Notes: generated by a model from the sequence alone, not told the origin. A DNA stretch of 64,000 nt from Verrucomicrobiaceae bacterium E54 (GCA_022548915.1 JAKZES010000012.1:1-64000), one strand, 5' to 3'. Positions 52,377 to 62,520 are shown, numbered from the stretch's first letter. Numbers and translations: made by a program.

Positions 52377-53498
52377 TCAGGCCGCCACCGGAAGCCGCTG
52401 GGCCTTGAGCTCGGCGATGTGGCTCAGGATCTCGCGGATCTCGGAACTCCAGCGATCGATCGCCTCCCGGGAGAGCTGGACCTTCTCGGCGACGATCCGC
52501 TCGAGTTCCTGGTAGCTGGCGGTCAGCCTTTCATTGAGGGCCTCAAGCGCCTTGGTGGCCGACTCCCTCCATGCCGCGTCGTCGGAGGCGGCGACACGGG
52601 CCATTTCCGCATCGGCACGGCGGCGGGCTTCCTGCAGTTCGGCAAGAAGGATCTTCTCGTGGGGCACGCGCCGCAGGTTGCTCGCCAGCCCGACCTTCGA
52701 CAGGCACCAGATCGCCCACTTGGTCGGGTCGAAGTTCCACGGCTTCACGCCGTTGCGATAGTCGTGCTGGAACTCGTGGTGATAGTTGTGGTAGCCCTCG
52801 CCGAAGGTCACGAGCGACATCACAAAGCTGTCGCGGGCGCTGCATTTCGTCGAGTAGGGCTGGCTGCCGATGGTGTGGCAAAGCGAGTTGATGAAGAAGG
52901 TGCACTGCTGGACGACGAAGACCCGCAGGACTCCGGCGATGAGGAAACCGCCGAGCGCGCCGATCGGCCCGCTGTGGAGGTAGCCGAGCACCGCCGGCAG
53001 CATGAGCCCGACGGTGAGCGCGATGACCTTGTCCCACTTGGCCTGCCACACCACCAGCTTGTCACGGCGCAGGTCGGCGACGTTGTCGAGCGGCGGCTCG
53101 GGGAGCGTCTTGAAGAGAATCCAGCCGATGTGGGCCCAGAAGAAGCCCTTCGAGATGTCGTAGGGGTCGTCGTCGTGGTCGGTGTGCTTGTGGTGGCGGC
53201 GGTGGTCCGAAGCCCAGTTGATCACCGAGTTCTCAAAGGCGCAGGCGCCAAAAACCAGGGTGAACAGCCGGACCGGCCACTTGGCCTTGAAGGACAGGTG
53301 GGAGAAAAGGCGGTGGTAGCCGAGGGTGATGCTCATGCCGGTGGCGAGCACGTAGAAGATGAACATGCCGAGCTGGAATCCGTCCATGCCGTGGTGCCAG
53401 AGGTAGATGGGGGCCGCCACCAGGGCCAGCAGGCTGATCATCAGGAGGAAGACCGTGTTGATCCAGTCGACACGCTTGGGAATTTCCGGAAACTTCAT
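52377..53498 (-). CDS. Acyl-CoA desaturase (fatty acid desaturase type 1)
   Basis: Introduces a double bond into acyl chains, adjusting membrane fluidity. The 373-residue integral membrane di-iron enzyme has the three histidine boxes: HRLFSH, HRRHHKH and HNYHHEF, with four hydrophobic segments around them. The C-terminal 80 residues (from HEKILLAELQEARRRADAEM) are a long helical, charged extension that looks like a coiled coil, absent from many simple desaturases. Start 53498 (MKFPEIPKRVDW) is the family-like start; 53537 would add an unrelated leader. Confidence 0.92.
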   Translation of the reverse strand: MKFPEIPKRVDWINTVFLLMISLLALVAAPIYLWHHGMDGFQLGMFIFYVLATGMSITLGYHRLFSHLSFKAKWPVRLFTLVFGACAFENSVINWASDHRRHHKHTDHDDDPYDISKGFFWAHIGWILFKTLPEPPLDNVADLRRDKLVVWQAKWDKVIALTVGLMLPAVLGYLHSGPIGALGGFLIAGVLRVFVVQQCTFFINSLCHTIGSQPYSTKCSARDSFVMSLVTFGEGYHNYHHEFQHDYRNGVKPWNFDPTKWAIWCLSKVGLASNLRRVPHEKILLAELQEARRRADAEMARVAASDDAAWRESATKALEALNERLTASYQELERIVAEKVQLSREAIDRWSSEIREILSHIAELKAQRLPVAA

Positions 53499-53550
53499 TG
53501 AGGGCGGATGCTTAGGCCGGAAAAGGCCTGCGGTCAACCTCCGCCGACAA

Positions 53551-54009
53551 TCATTCGCCGCCCGGTCCTTGGCCTTTCTTGCGCATTTCTTCGAGCAGCG
53601 GGCTCATGTCCTCGAGGCTTTCCCAAAGATCCGCGACCACAAGTACGGGAGCTCCCGTGCGTACGCAGAGGGCCAGGCAATCGGATGGCCGGGCGTCGAG
53701 CTCGACAATCTTGCGCTCCATGATCTCGTTTTCCGCCTCCAGGATCAGCCGCGCGTAGTAGACCTCGTCCTCGACGGCGACGATGACGGCCCGCGAGACC
53801 TTGGCCCCGAAGCCCTCGAGGGCGTGGACGAAAAGATCGTGGCTGAGCGGTCGCGGAGGGGTCTGTCCGGCCAGGACGACGTTGATCGCCGATCCGATGG
53901 CGATGTCGATGTAGAAGACGATCACTTTCTTCCCATCGCCGAGAAACACCGCACATCCCGCCGGCGTGGGCATGAGGGCGATCGGTTCGACGCGAACGGT
54001 GGCAGCCAT
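53551..54009 (-). CDS. Bifunctional nuclease (DUF151) domain protein
   Basis: A 152-residue single-domain protein of the DUF151 bifunctional nuclease family. VRVEPIALMPTPAGCAVFLG opens the domain; RPLSHDLFVHALEGFGAKVSR and IVELDARPSDCLALCVRTGAPV are the conserved blocks, the latter carrying the ARPSDxxAL signature. Family members have DNase/RNase activity in some organisms; a role in regulation is also proposed. Start 54009 (MAATVRVE) is chosen over 54018. It diverges from recJ. Confidence 0.9.
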   Translation of the reverse strand: MAATVRVEPIALMPTPAGCAVFLGDGKKVIVFYIDIAIGSAINVVLAGQTPPRPLSHDLFVHALEGFGAKVSRAVIVAVEDEVYYARLILEAENEIMERKIVELDARPSDCLALCVRTGAPVLVVADLWESLEDMSPLLEEMRKKGQGPGGE

Positions 54010-54116
54010 CGCGGGCACGCTCGCCTTTCCCCGGCGGGCTCACAAGGAGAGACTTTCGGTCGGGCGGGGTTGAGGGTTGTAAGGTCTGGAAGGGCGTACA
54101 TACAGTGGAGGGACAG

Positions 54117-55829
54117 ATGAGAAACGAAGTCCGCCAATGGATTCTCCGTGGCGAGCCTTTCCAGATGAATGGAAACGGCTCGGTGGCGGGATTCCCGGCG
54201 ATCCTCGGGCATCTGATCGAGCAGCGCGGCCTGCCCGCAGGGGACCAACTGGAGGGCTTCCTGCGGCCGCGCCTCCGGGACATCGGCGACCCTTTCGAGA
54301 TCGTCGACATGCAGCCGGCCGTCGAGCGGGTGCTGCGGGCCGTCGATGCCGGCGAGCAGGTCTGCATTTTCGGCGACTACGATGTCGACGGGGTGAGTTC
54401 GGTGGCGGTGATGCGCCGGATGCTCAAGGCCTACGGGCTCGATCCGAGGCATTTCATCCCGCGCCGCAGTTCCGAGGGCTATGGACTCAGCAAGGCGGCG
54501 CTCGAGCGCTGCATGAGCGAGGGGGCGAAACCGGATCTCCTGATCGCGGTCGACTGCGGAACCGTGTCCGTCGATGAAATCGCCGGCCTGCGTGCCGATG
54601 GCATCGATGTGATCGTGGTCGACCACCACGAACCCGGTCCCCGCGGCCGACCGGATGTCGTCGCGCTGGTGAACCCGAAGTGCGGCGGCGGGCCCGAATA
54701 CCTGTGCGCCGCCGGAGTGTGCTTCAAGCTCTGCCACGCCCTGCTCAAGACGCGTCCGATCGAGGGCTTCGACCTGAAGTCGCTGCTCGAATTCGTGACC
54801 CTTGCCACGGTGGCCGACATCGTGCCGATGGTCGGGGAAAACCGGCTGATGGTGCGCCACGGTCTCAAGCGGCTGCCGGGCACCCTCAATCCCGGCCTGC
54901 AGGCGCTGCAGAAGATGGTCGGCATGAATGGACGCGCGACGTCGATGGACATCGGGTTCCGGATCGGCCCGCGGCTCAATGCGGCGGGCCGCATGGACGT
55001 GCCCGAGGATGCGCTCGGCATCCTGCTCACGGACTGCCGGCGGCGGGCGCTCGAGCTCGCCGAACGCCTGGAGGGCTACAACCGGCGCCGCCAGCAGCAC
55101 GAGGCGAGGATCCGCAAGGAGGCGCTGGAGATGCTCGCGCAACGTGACCCGGACGAGCCGGTGATCGTGCTTGGATCGCGCGACTGGCACCCCGGCGTGG
55201 TCGGGATCGTCGCCTCCCGCCTGATGCGGCAGTTCCACAAGCCGACCTTCATCGTGGCGATCGACAAGGACGGGGTCGGCAAGGGCAGTGGCCGCAGTGT
55301 CGAGGGCGTGTCGCTGGTCGAGGCGATCGATGTTTCCCGCGAGCACCTGGTGGCCGGTGGGGGGCATGAAATGGCGGCCGGAATCTCCGTTGAGGAGTCG
55401 AAGATGGACGCTTTCCGCGAGAGCTTTTCGCGCTACGTGATCGAGCAAACCGACCCGGAGGCCCGGCTTCCGCGCTTGTATCTCGATGCCGAGATTCCGC
55501 TCGACCAGCTGTCGCTGGACTTTCTGAAGGACTACGAACTGCTCCAGCCTTTCGGCAACGGCAACCCGCAGCCGATCTTCATGGCCAGCGGCGTGCACCT
55601 GTGCCGGTCACCCATGAGGCTGAAGAACCAGCATCTGCGACTGCAGTTGCGTCAGGGCTACCACGAGGTCGACGCCGTCTTTTTCGGCGGGGGAGAGCAG
55701 GATCTTCCCGACCCACCCTGGGACATCGCCTTCACGATCGACCGCAACCACTTCCGCGGCCGGACCAGCCTGCAGATGATCATTCAGGACGTGCGGGCGG
55801 CGGAGGGGAGGTCAGGCACTCCTGTCTGA
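54117..55829 (+). CDS. recJ: Single-stranded-DNA-specific 5'-3' exonuclease RecJ
   Basis: Degrades single-stranded DNA 5' to 3' in recombination and mismatch repair. The start at 54117 has GGAGGGA just upstream; 54105 (GTG) would add four residues. The DHH phosphoesterase motifs are present in order: FGDYDVDGVSS (about 85-95), VAVDCGT, VVDHHEPG, TVADIVPM, and the DHHA1-type RIGPRLNAAGRM and VAGGGHEMAAGISV. The C-terminal OB-fold domain is intact. Length 570 is normal. The TGA lies inside a hairpin arm shared with the convergent dapL. Confidence 0.95.
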   Translation: MRNEVRQWILRGEPFQMNGNGSVAGFPAILGHLIEQRGLPAGDQLEGFLRPRLRDIGDPFEIVDMQPAVERVLRAVDAGEQVCIFGDYDVDGVSSVAVMRRMLKAYGLDPRHFIPRRSSEGYGLSKAALERCMSEGAKPDLLIAVDCGTVSVDEIAGLRADGIDVIVVDHHEPGPRGRPDVVALVNPKCGGGPEYLCAAGVCFKLCHALLKTRPIEGFDLKSLLEFVTLATVADIVPMVGENRLMVRHGLKRLPGTLNPGLQALQKMVGMNGRATSMDIGFRIGPRLNAAGRMDVPEDALGILLTDCRRRALELAERLEGYNRRRQQHEARIRKEALEMLAQRDPDEPVIVLGSRDWHPGVVGIVASRLMRQFHKPTFIVAIDKDGVGKGSGRSVEGVSLVEAIDVSREHLVAGGGHEMAAGISVEESKMDAFRESFSRYVIEQTDPEARLPRLYLDAEIPLDQLSLDFLKDYELLQPFGNGNPQPIFMASGVHLCRSPMRLKNQHLRLQLRQGYHEVDAVFFGGGEQDLPDPPWDIAFTIDRNHFRGRTSLQMIIQDVRAAEGRSGTPV

Positions 55830-55905
55830 CATGCATGGTCTCGGTGTTCAAGGAGGGAGGCGATGGCGCTCTGGCTGCGCGGTCAGACAGGAGTGTCTGA
55901 CCTCC
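55807..55905. repeat. Paired inverted hairpin arms between recJ and dapL
   Basis: The left arm (55807-55830) and right arm (55882-55905) are inverted copies identical at 23 of 24 bases. The right arm contains GTCAGACAGGAGTGTCTGAC, an 8-bp stem with GGAG loop; the left folds the same way with one G-T pair. The recJ TGA (55827-55829) and the end of the dapL stop (55905) lie in the arms. The unit is 99 bp long with a 51-bp centre. Same plan as 1483-1559. Confidence 0.65.
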
Positions 55906-57137
55906 TATCCAAACACCGTCGCGATGCGTTGGCAGACTTCTTCGACGTTCGCGCGCGAGTTGAAGGCCGAGATGCGGAAGTAGCCCTCGCCCGCCGCACC
56001 GAAGCCGGCGCCGGGGGTGATGACGACCTGCGCTTCCTGCAGCATCTTGTCGAACATGTCCCACGAGCCGACGCCCTCGGGGCAGGCAACCCAGACGTAG
56101 GGAGCGTTTTCGCCGCCGTAAACGCTGAGCCCGGCCTTCCGGCAGGCCTCGCGCAACAGCGCCGCATTCCCCATGTAGTGCTCGATCAACGCGGCGACCT
56201 GAGCCTTGCCCTCCGGAGAAAAGACCGCGGCCGCGCCCTTCTGGACCGGGTAGGAGGCGCCGTTGAACTTGGTCGAGTGGCGGCGGCTCCAGAGTTGATG
56301 GAGCGGCACGCGGGTGCCGTCGGCGGTGCTGCCAGTGACCGTCTTCGGGATCACCGTGTAGGCGCAGCGCACGCCGGTGAAGCCGCCGTTCTTCGAGAAC
56401 GAGCGGAACTCGATCGCGCAGTCCCTCGCGCCCTCGATCTCGAAGATGGAGTGGGGGATCGCGGGGTCCTGGATGAAGGCCTCGTAGGCGGCGTCGAAGA
56501 GGATGATGGCGTCGTTGGCCTTGGCGTAGTCGACCCAGCTCTTCAGCTGCTCCTTCGTGGCGACGGTGCCGGTCGGGTTGTTCGGGAAGCAGAGGTAGAT
56601 CAGGTCGACCTTTTCCTGCGGCAGGTCGGCGACGAAGCCGTTTTCGGCGGTGCAGGGGAGGTAGAGCAGCCCTTCGTAGGATCCGCTTTCGTCGGCCTCA
56701 CCGGTGTTGCCGGCCATCACGTTGGTGTCGACATAGACGGGATAGACCGGATCGGTCACCGCGATGCGGTTGCCGGCGCCGAAGATGTCGAGGATGTTGC
56801 CGGAGTCGCACTTCGAGCCGTCGGAGATGAAGACCTCGTCGGCATTGATGCCGAGGTCGGCATACTGGTTCTCGACGATGGCCTCGCGCAGGAAGGCGTA
56901 GCCCTGCTCGGGGCCGTAGCCCTTGAAGGTCTCGCGATTTCCCTGCTCGTCCACCCCCTCGTGCATCGCCCGGCGCACGGCCTCGGGCAGCGGCTCGGTC
57001 ACGTCGCCGATGCCGCAGCGGATGATCCTGGCGGCGAGGTCGGGGTTTTCGTCGGTGAAGGCACCGACCCGGCGACCGATTTCGGGAAAGAGGTATCCGG
57101 CTTTGAGCTTGAGGAAGTTCGCGTTGATGGAGGCCAT
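55905..57137 (-). CDS. dapL: LL-diaminopimelate aminotransferase
   Basis: Makes LL-diaminopimelate directly from tetrahydrodipicolinate, a lysine/peptidoglycan precursor step found in plants, Chlamydiae, Verrucomicrobiota and some others. The 410-residue fold-type I PLP enzyme shows [68 protein letters not shown] and [15 protein letters not shown] with the cofactor lysine (SFSKN). All are diagnostic. The gene supports the Verrucomicrobiota assignment. Its stop is flanked by the hairpin arm at 55882. Confidence 0.95.
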   Translation of the reverse strand: MASINANFLKLKAGYLFPEIGRRVGAFTDENPDLAARIIRCGIGDVTEPLPEAVRRAMHEGVDEQGNRETFKGYGPEQGYAFLREAIVENQYADLGINADEVFISDGSKCDSGNILDIFGAGNRIAVTDPVYPVYVDTNVMAGNTGEADESGSYEGLLYLPCTAENGFVADLPQEKVDLIYLCFPNNPTGTVATKEQLKSWVDYAKANDAIILFDAAYEAFIQDPAIPHSIFEIEGARDCAIEFRSFSKNGGFTGVRCAYTVIPKTVTGSTADGTRVPLHQLWSRRHSTKFNGASYPVQKGAAAVFSPEGKAQVAALIEHYMGNAALLREACRKAGLSVYGGENAPYVWVACPEGVGSWDMFDKMLQEAQVVITPGAGFGAAGEGYFRISAFNSRANVEEVCQRIATVFG

Positions 57138-57177
57138 GGCGGCGGTGGTTTAGACCCGCGGGCCGGACGGCGCAAAC

Positions 57178-58569
57178 TCAATCCAACGCCAGCTCGACCT
57201 GATCCTCGAAGGTCTCCAGCTCCGGATCGTCGACCTTCTTCATCCAGTGCCAAAGGGCCTTGGTCATGGCGCTGGTTTGGCCGGAATACTTGCCGCCCGG
57301 CTCATCGAGCAGGTTGTGCAGGCAGTCGGGGTCCTTGCGGATGTCGTAGAGTTCCTCGCGGGTGCGGTGGAGGTAGAAGTCGGCGCGGGCGCGGATCGCC
57401 GGGTCGTCGGCGTTGTTCATCGCCTTGAAGGTGAGCCCGCTCATCGATTCGTTGCGGAACTGCGTCTCGCCGTCCGACCAGCCGTTCCAGATGTAGAGGT
57501 AGTCGCCGTCGTTGACCGCGCGCATCGGCAGGCGTTTTCCGGAAAAGGGTTTCTGGTGGAAGGTGAAGACCTTGTTGCGGGCGGGTTGCTCCCCGCCCTT
57601 GAGCAGGGGCAGGAATGAAGACCCGTCGGCGCCCTCGAGGTTCCCGAGGCCGGCGGCGTCGAGGAAGGTCGGGGCGACGTCGATGCCGCTGACGAAGTGC
57701 TTCTTGTCGCTCGAGCCGGGATCGATGTGGCCGGGCCAGCGCAGGATCCAGGGCGTGATGTTCGAGGTGAGGTAGCAGTTGGTCTTGGCGAAGGGCAGCG
57801 GCATGCCGTGGTCGCTGAGGAAGAGGACCAGGGTGTTGCCGGCCTCGCCGCTCTTTTCCAACTCATCGAGGATCGTGCCGACGACCTGGTCGGCGCGGGC
57901 GACGGACTGGAAGTAGGTCGCAAGCTCGGTGCGGATGTCGGGCAGGTCCGGGAGAAAGCCGGGGACGGGCACATCCTTCGGATCGATCTCCCGCGGATAC
58001 GGGACTTTCTTGAAGGCGTCGCCGCTGGACCCGGCGAAGGGCCGGTGGGGGTCGGCGGCGTTGGCCGTGATGAAGAAGGGCTTGTTGGCCTCGCCGGCCT
58101 CGCGGATGGCGCTGCGGACGGCTTTGGCATAGGCCCCGGCACTCCGGCCACCGCCGAGATCGCGCTGCTTGTCGATCCGGTCGAAGGCCGCATGGCGCGA
58201 GGGGACGACGTGGGCTTCCTTGGCGATCAGGCTGTTGTAGTAGCCGGCCTTCTTCAGGGCCTCGGGGAGGGTGGGGACTCCCGGCTTGATCTTGTCGAAG
58301 CCGAGCGCGCCGCTGGTCTGCGGGTAGCGTCCGGTCATCAGGACGGCGCGGCAGGGTTGGCAGATGGCGACGTTGACAAAGCCGCGGTCGAACTGGATGC
58401 CCTGGCTGGCGAGGCGGTCGATGTTCGGGGTGATGTCCGGAATCGGGCAGCCGTAGGCGCCGACCGAGTCGCGGTTCATGTCGTCGACCGTGATCAGCAG
58501 CAGGTTGGGCCGTTTGGCGGCGAGGACGGGAGCGGCCAGGACCAGGGCGAGGAGGAATTTGGCGATCAT
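57178..58569 (-). CDS. Secreted sulfatase (CQPCR variant)
   Basis: A 463-residue sulfatase. Start 58569 gives a signal peptide (FLLALVLAAPVLA); upstream in-frame sequence belongs to other genes. NLLLITVDDMNRDSVG (22-37) carries the metal aspartates. The active-site motif is CQPCR with C70 as formylglycine precursor, followed by AVLMTGRYP. FLSDHGMPLPFAK supplies the further metal ligands. The second cysteine in the motif (CxPCR) is unusual and could disturb maturation. Role: removal of sulfate from polysaccharides or glycans. Confidence 0.9.
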   Translation of the reverse strand: MIAKFLLALVLAAPVLAAKRPNLLLITVDDMNRDSVGAYGCPIPDITPNIDRLASQGIQFDRGFVNVAICQPCRAVLMTGRYPQTSGALGFDKIKPGVPTLPEALKKAGYYNSLIAKEAHVVPSRHAAFDRIDKQRDLGGGRSAGAYAKAVRSAIREAGEANKPFFITANAADPHRPFAGSSGDAFKKVPYPREIDPKDVPVPGFLPDLPDIRTELATYFQSVARADQVVGTILDELEKSGEAGNTLVLFLSDHGMPLPFAKTNCYLTSNITPWILRWPGHIDPGSSDKKHFVSGIDVAPTFLDAAGLGNLEGADGSSFLPLLKGGEQPARNKVFTFHQKPFSGKRLPMRAVNDGDYLYIWNGWSDGETQFRNESMSGLTFKAMNNADDPAIRARADFYLHRTREELYDIRKDPDCLHNLLDEPGGKYSGQTSAMTKALWHWMKKVDDPELETFEDQVELALD

Positions 58570-58592
58570 GGGATGGTGAGGGAGGATTCTTG

Positions 58593-58985
58593 TCAGAGGC
58601 TGGAAACCCCGGCGATGGCCATGCAAGTGCCGAAGCCGAGGGTGGGCGTGAGCAGGAGCTGGCCGAGGAAGAAGAAGCCCGCCTGCTTCCAGGCCCGGGC
58701 ATTCCGTCCTTCCGGGCCTTGTTTGACCGCATTGATCCATCCGCACAGCCAGCAGCAGCCGACGACGAAGGCAAGCCACACGGCAGCGACGGCGATGGAC
58801 GAGGGCGCGACGTCGCTGCCGGCCGAGTAGCTGAACATGATGAAACCGAAGACCGCGGCCGGGGAGGTGAGAGCCGGCATCAGCAGGCCGATCCAGAAAA
58901 GCATCCGCTCGCCGCGGGTCAGGCGTCGCTCGGCGGCCACCGGCTGGGGCTCGAGATCGGGGGGTGGCTGGGGTTCCATGACCAT
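58593..58985 (-). CDS. Hypothetical multi-pass membrane protein
   Basis: A 130-residue protein with three hydrophobic segments (MLFWIGLLMPALTSPAAVFG, VAAVWLAFVVGCCWLCGWI, AGFFFLGQLLLTPTLGFGTC) after a polar proline-rich N terminus. Start 58985 (MVMEPQPPPDLEP); the longer start at 59021 is possible. No family recognised. It precedes the sulfatase on the same strand by 23 bp and may be co-transcribed. Confidence 0.6.
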   Translation of the reverse strand: MVMEPQPPPDLEPQPVAAERRLTRGERMLFWIGLLMPALTSPAAVFGFIMFSYSAGSDVAPSSIAVAAVWLAFVVGCCWLCGWINAVKQGPEGRNARAWKQAGFFFLGQLLLTPTLGFGTCMAIAGVSSL

Positions 58986-59045
58986 GGGTTCGAGCCTCGA
59001 TGATTCCCGGTCCGGCCACAAGACGGCAGCTTGGAAGCTGTGACC

Positions 59046-59867
59046 CTACCGCTGCTGATAGATGCGCACGTAGTCGACTTCGTAGATCTGGGGAAAGTCG
59101 GTTTCCGAGGGATCGCCACCATTCGAGCCGATGGCAAGGTTCAGGCGCATCCGGTGGGGTTCGTGAAACGGATGGGTTTCGCCGGGGCCGGTCTTCGGGA
59201 TGGGGGTGAGGTCGACCTCGTTGAGCAGGCGTCCATCGAGGTAGAAGGCGATGCGTTTTTCGTCCCACAGCATCACCCATTCGTGGAACTCCGCGTCCCA
59301 GGTCTCGACGTTGAATTCGTCGATGGGTGTGCGTGAGCTGTTCCAGACCTGTTCGCCCGATTTTCCCGCGTGAACGGTATTGGCGAGGATCAGGCCGCGG
59401 TAGAATTCCATGATGTCGATTTCCCCGGCGCCCGGCCACTTGCCGTGGCCGGTGCTCCAGATCGCGGGCCAGAGTCCGGCCTTCGCCGGGAAGCGGGCGC
59501 GGATTTCCCAGCGGCCGAATTTCCACGAGTGCTCGGGGCGGGTGATCAGCGATCCCGAGGTGTAGCGGGCAAACCGGCGGGCCTTGCGCCACGACCGGTG
59601 GCCTTTTTCAAAACCCGGGTTCGAGACCTGCTCGCGCCGGCCCTCGATGATCAGCTTGCCGTTGCGGCACGAGACGTTGTCCTGCCGGTACCACTGGAGT
59701 TCGCGGTTGCGCTTGAATCCCGTCTCGAGCTCCCAGATGGCCGGGTCGAGGCCTTCCACGGTGTCGAATTCCTCCGACCAGACGAGTTTCCAGGAATCGT
59801 CGCGGTCCGGGAGATCCGGTTCGGCGTGGAGGATGCCGGCGAGGGCCAGGTAGGGGAGCAGGCGCAT
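59046..59867 (-). CDS. Secreted GH16 endo-beta-glucanase-type hydrolase
   Basis: A 273-residue exported enzyme that cleaves beta-1,3 or beta-1,4 glucan or galactan chains. Start 59867 gives a signal peptide (RLLPYLALAGILHA). The active-site motif GEIDIMEF has nucleophile E149, D151 and acid/base E154. LVWSEEFD at the start and WDAEFHEWVMLWDEKRIAFY toward the end are the usual flanking strands. The laminarinase-type GH16 is most likely; agarase or carrageenase subfamilies cannot be excluded. It ends the minus-strand sulfatase-membrane protein-GH16 group. Confidence 0.92.
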   Translation of the reverse strand: MRLLPYLALAGILHAEPDLPDRDDSWKLVWSEEFDTVEGLDPAIWELETGFKRNRELQWYRQDNVSCRNGKLIIEGRREQVSNPGFEKGHRSWRKARRFARYTSGSLITRPEHSWKFGRWEIRARFPAKAGLWPAIWSTGHGKWPGAGEIDIMEFYRGLILANTVHAGKSGEQVWNSSRTPIDEFNVETWDAEFHEWVMLWDEKRIAFYLDGRLLNEVDLTPIPKTGPGETHPFHEPHRMRLNLAIGSNGGDPSETDFPQIYEVDYVRIYQQR

Positions 59868-60022
59868 GAAGGTGGATTCTACGGAGCCATCCGCGCCGGC
59901 TTTCGTCCGACTCCGGGTGACGCGGAAGCCTGCCAGAATGCATGCGGGAGCCAAGACCGGCGTGACTGCTGAGGCTTTTGCTTGCAGGGGCCGGACGAGC
60001 CGGGGGAGATTGTTTCCCGACG

Positions 60023-61102
60023 ATGACCACTCCCTCCTCCGTCAACATCGCCCGCCTGATCTACCTGCTGGTCTGCGAGGCGGCCGGGCTGGTGCTGGCA
60101 TTCAGTACCAGCGGGACCGGTTGGGAGATTCCGATGTGGGCCGGCCTGCTGGGCGGGTTGGTGGTCGCGGCCTTCTTCATTTTCGTCGAGACGCTGATCA
60201 AGAGCTTCACCCTGCGTGGCTTCTCCACGGCGACCTTCGGTCTGCTGGTGGGTTTGTTCTGCTCCTTCCTGCTGACACGGATCGGGTTTTCCGACGTGCT
60301 CGCCGCGGCGCTCAACCGCAACTTCGAGCTCGACAGCGGCGCGGTGATCGTGGGGCCCGACGTGGCGACGACGATCTCGCTGGGAGTCAGCTCGCTGCTC
60401 TATGCCAGCCTCGGCTTTCTCGGCGCGGTGCTCGCGCTGCGCAGCAGTCGCGATGACTTCGCCTTCATCCTGCCGTATGTGCGCTTCCGTCAGGACGGCA
60501 CCACCGGCCAGCCGGTCGTCCTCGATGGCGAGGCGATCATGGACGGCCGCGTGCCCGTTCTGGTGCGATCCGGGTTTCTCGCCGGGCGACTGATCGTGCC
60601 GCGTTTCGTGCTCGATGAACTGCAGGTGCTGGCGGAGTCGCCCTCGCAGAACAACCGCCAGCGTGCGCAGCGGGGACTCGACCTGCTCGAGAGCATGCAG
60701 TCTTCCAAGGAGGTGCCGATCTCGATCGAGGATGCCGTCGGGATTTCCGACGACGAAACCATCCAGTCGCGATTGCTCCAAAGCGCCCAGTTGTATGGCG
60801 CGCGCCTGATGACTTCCGACGAGAGCCTGAGCAAGGTCGCCCGGCTGCGCGGCGTCGAGGTGCTCAACCTCGAGGAGCTTCTCGAGGCGCTGCGCCCGCA
60901 GGTGGTCGTCGGCGAGAAGATCCGCATCGCCCTGGTGCGCCCGGGCAAGGACGATCATCAGGCGGTCGGCTATCTTTCCGACGGGACGATGATCGTGGTC
61001 AATCATGCCGTCGACAGGATCGGCAGCAGCTGCGACGTGCGGGTCGTCAGCACCTTGCAGACGGCCAACGGGGTGATGGTGTTCACCGAGTTGGAATCGT
61101 AG
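60023..61102 (+). CDS. PIN/TRAM domain membrane protein (YacL-like)
   Basis: A 359-residue protein. Start 60023 ([17 protein letters not shown]). Residues about 10-140 hold four hydrophobic segments. Residues about 150-300 are a PIN nuclease-like domain with DGEAIMDGR and [15 protein letters not shown], and later [20 protein letters not shown]. The last 60 residues ([20 protein letters not shown]) are a TRAM-type RNA-binding beta domain. Membrane-PIN-TRAM order is that of the YacL family, whose target RNA is not known. It is divergent from the GH16 gene. Confidence 0.9.
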   Translation: MTTPSSVNIARLIYLLVCEAAGLVLAFSTSGTGWEIPMWAGLLGGLVVAAFFIFVETLIKSFTLRGFSTATFGLLVGLFCSFLLTRIGFSDVLAAALNRNFELDSGAVIVGPDVATTISLGVSSLLYASLGFLGAVLALRSSRDDFAFILPYVRFRQDGTTGQPVVLDGEAIMDGRVPVLVRSGFLAGRLIVPRFVLDELQVLAESPSQNNRQRAQRGLDLLESMQSSKEVPISIEDAVGISDDETIQSRLLQSAQLYGARLMTSDESLSKVARLRGVEVLNLEELLEALRPQVVVGEKIRIALVRPGKDDHQAVGYLSDGTMIVVNHAVDRIGSSCDVRVVSTLQTANGVMVFTELES

Positions 61103-61161
61103 CGGCGCGACTCGTCCGCAGGGAATTGACATCGGGGTGGAATCCGGATGGGTTGCGAGCC

Positions 61162-62520
61162 GTGATTTCCGCCCTCGAACTGTTCACAATCGGGATCGGT
61201 CCGTCATCGTCCCACACCGTGGGGCCGATGCGTGCGGCGGCGCGCTTTGCCCGGTCGCTCGAGGGTCTGGCCGTCGCGCGGGTGCGCTGTGATTTTCATG
61301 GCTCGCTGGCGGCGACGGGAAGGGGGCACGGGACGGATGGGGCGACGCTTCTCGGGCTGATGGGAGAGACGCCCGAAGACGTGGATGTGGACGCGGTGCC
61401 GGCGCTGCTCGGGCGGATCCGTGAAACCGGGCGGTTGATCCTGCCGGACGGGCGGGAGATTTGTCTGGATGAGAAGCAGGACCTGTCGTTCAAGCGTCTC
61501 CGGCCGCTTCCGGCGCATCCCAACGGCATGCATTTCGTCGCCCTCGATGCGGAGGGGGCCATTCTGGTCGAGGAGGTGTTCTATTCGCTGGGAGGCGGGT
61601 TTGTCGCCACCGAAGCCGAGATGGAGGCCGGGCCGGTCCCGGGCCTGAAGGTGATCCATACTTTCGCCTCGGCGGCCGAGCTGCTCGAGAACTGCCGCTC
61701 CACAAGATTGTCCATCAGTGAATTGATTCTCGCCAACGAGGAGGCCTTCCGGCCGGAGGCGGAGACCCGCGAACGACTCGACCGGATCTGGAAGACCATG
61801 CAGGCCTGCGTGAAGCGTGGATGCAGCGTTTCCGGCACCCTGCCGGGCGGCCTCGCCGTGGCCCGGCGGGCGAAGAAGATCTACAAGACGCTCCGCAGCA
61901 AGCAGGAGTCCGCCCTGTCGGACCCGCTGTCGGTGCTGGACTGGGTGAATCTCTACGCGCTGGCGGTCAACGAGGAGAATGCGGCGGGTGGTCGGGTCGT
62001 GACCGCTCCGACCAACGGGGCCGCGGGGATCATTCCCGCCGTGCTTCACTACGCGGTGAGGTTCAAGCACTCGCCGCATGCCGACGGGGTGCACCGGTTT
62101 CTGCTGGCGGCTGCGGCGATCGGCATGCTCTACAAGCGGAACGCCTCGATTTCCGGTGCCGAGGCGGGATGCCAGGGTGAGGTGGGGGTGGCGTGTTCGA
62201 TGGCGGCGGCCGGCTTGGTCGAGTATCTGGGGGGCACGCCGCTGCAGTGCGAGAATGCCGCGGAGATCGGGATGGAGCACAACCTGGGCCTGACCTGCGA
62301 CCCGGTGGGTGGCCTCGTCCAGATCCCCTGCATCGAGCGCAACGCGATGGGATCGGTGAAGGCGATCAATGCGGCACGACTCGCGATGAGCGGCGACGGC
62401 AAGCACCACGTCACCCTGGACAAGGTCATCAAGACCATGCGCGACACCGGCCGCGACATGAAGAGGAAGTACAAGGAGACCTCTCGCGGCGGGCTGGCCG
62501 TGAACGTGGTGGAGTGTTGA
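61162..62520 (+). CDS. sdaA: L-serine dehydratase (iron-sulfur type)
   Basis: Deaminates L-serine to pyruvate and ammonia. A GTG start at 61162 gives the typical [23 protein letters not shown] terminus; 61126 (TTG) would add 12 residues. The 452-residue single-chain enzyme joins the regulatory beta-type and catalytic alpha-type domains. [34 protein letters not shown] and [20 protein letters not shown] carry the cysteines that bind the [4Fe-4S] cluster. A 15-bp GC hairpin follows the stop. Confidence 0.95.
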   Translation: MISALELFTIGIGPSSSHTVGPMRAAARFARSLEGLAVARVRCDFHGSLAATGRGHGTDGATLLGLMGETPEDVDVDAVPALLGRIRETGRLILPDGREICLDEKQDLSFKRLRPLPAHPNGMHFVALDAEGAILVEEVFYSLGGGFVATEAEMEAGPVPGLKVIHTFASAAELLENCRSTRLSISELILANEEAFRPEAETRERLDRIWKTMQACVKRGCSVSGTLPGGLAVARRAKKIYKTLRSKQESALSDPLSVLDWVNLYALAVNEENAAGGRVVTAPTNGAAGIIPAVLHYAVRFKHSPHADGVHRFLLAAAAIGMLYKRNASISGAEAGCQGEVGVACSMAAAGLVEYLGGTPLQCENAAEIGMEHNLGLTCDPVGGLVQIPCIERNAMGSVKAINAARLAMSGDGKHHVTLDKVIKTMRDTGRDMKRKYKETSRGGLAVNVVEC

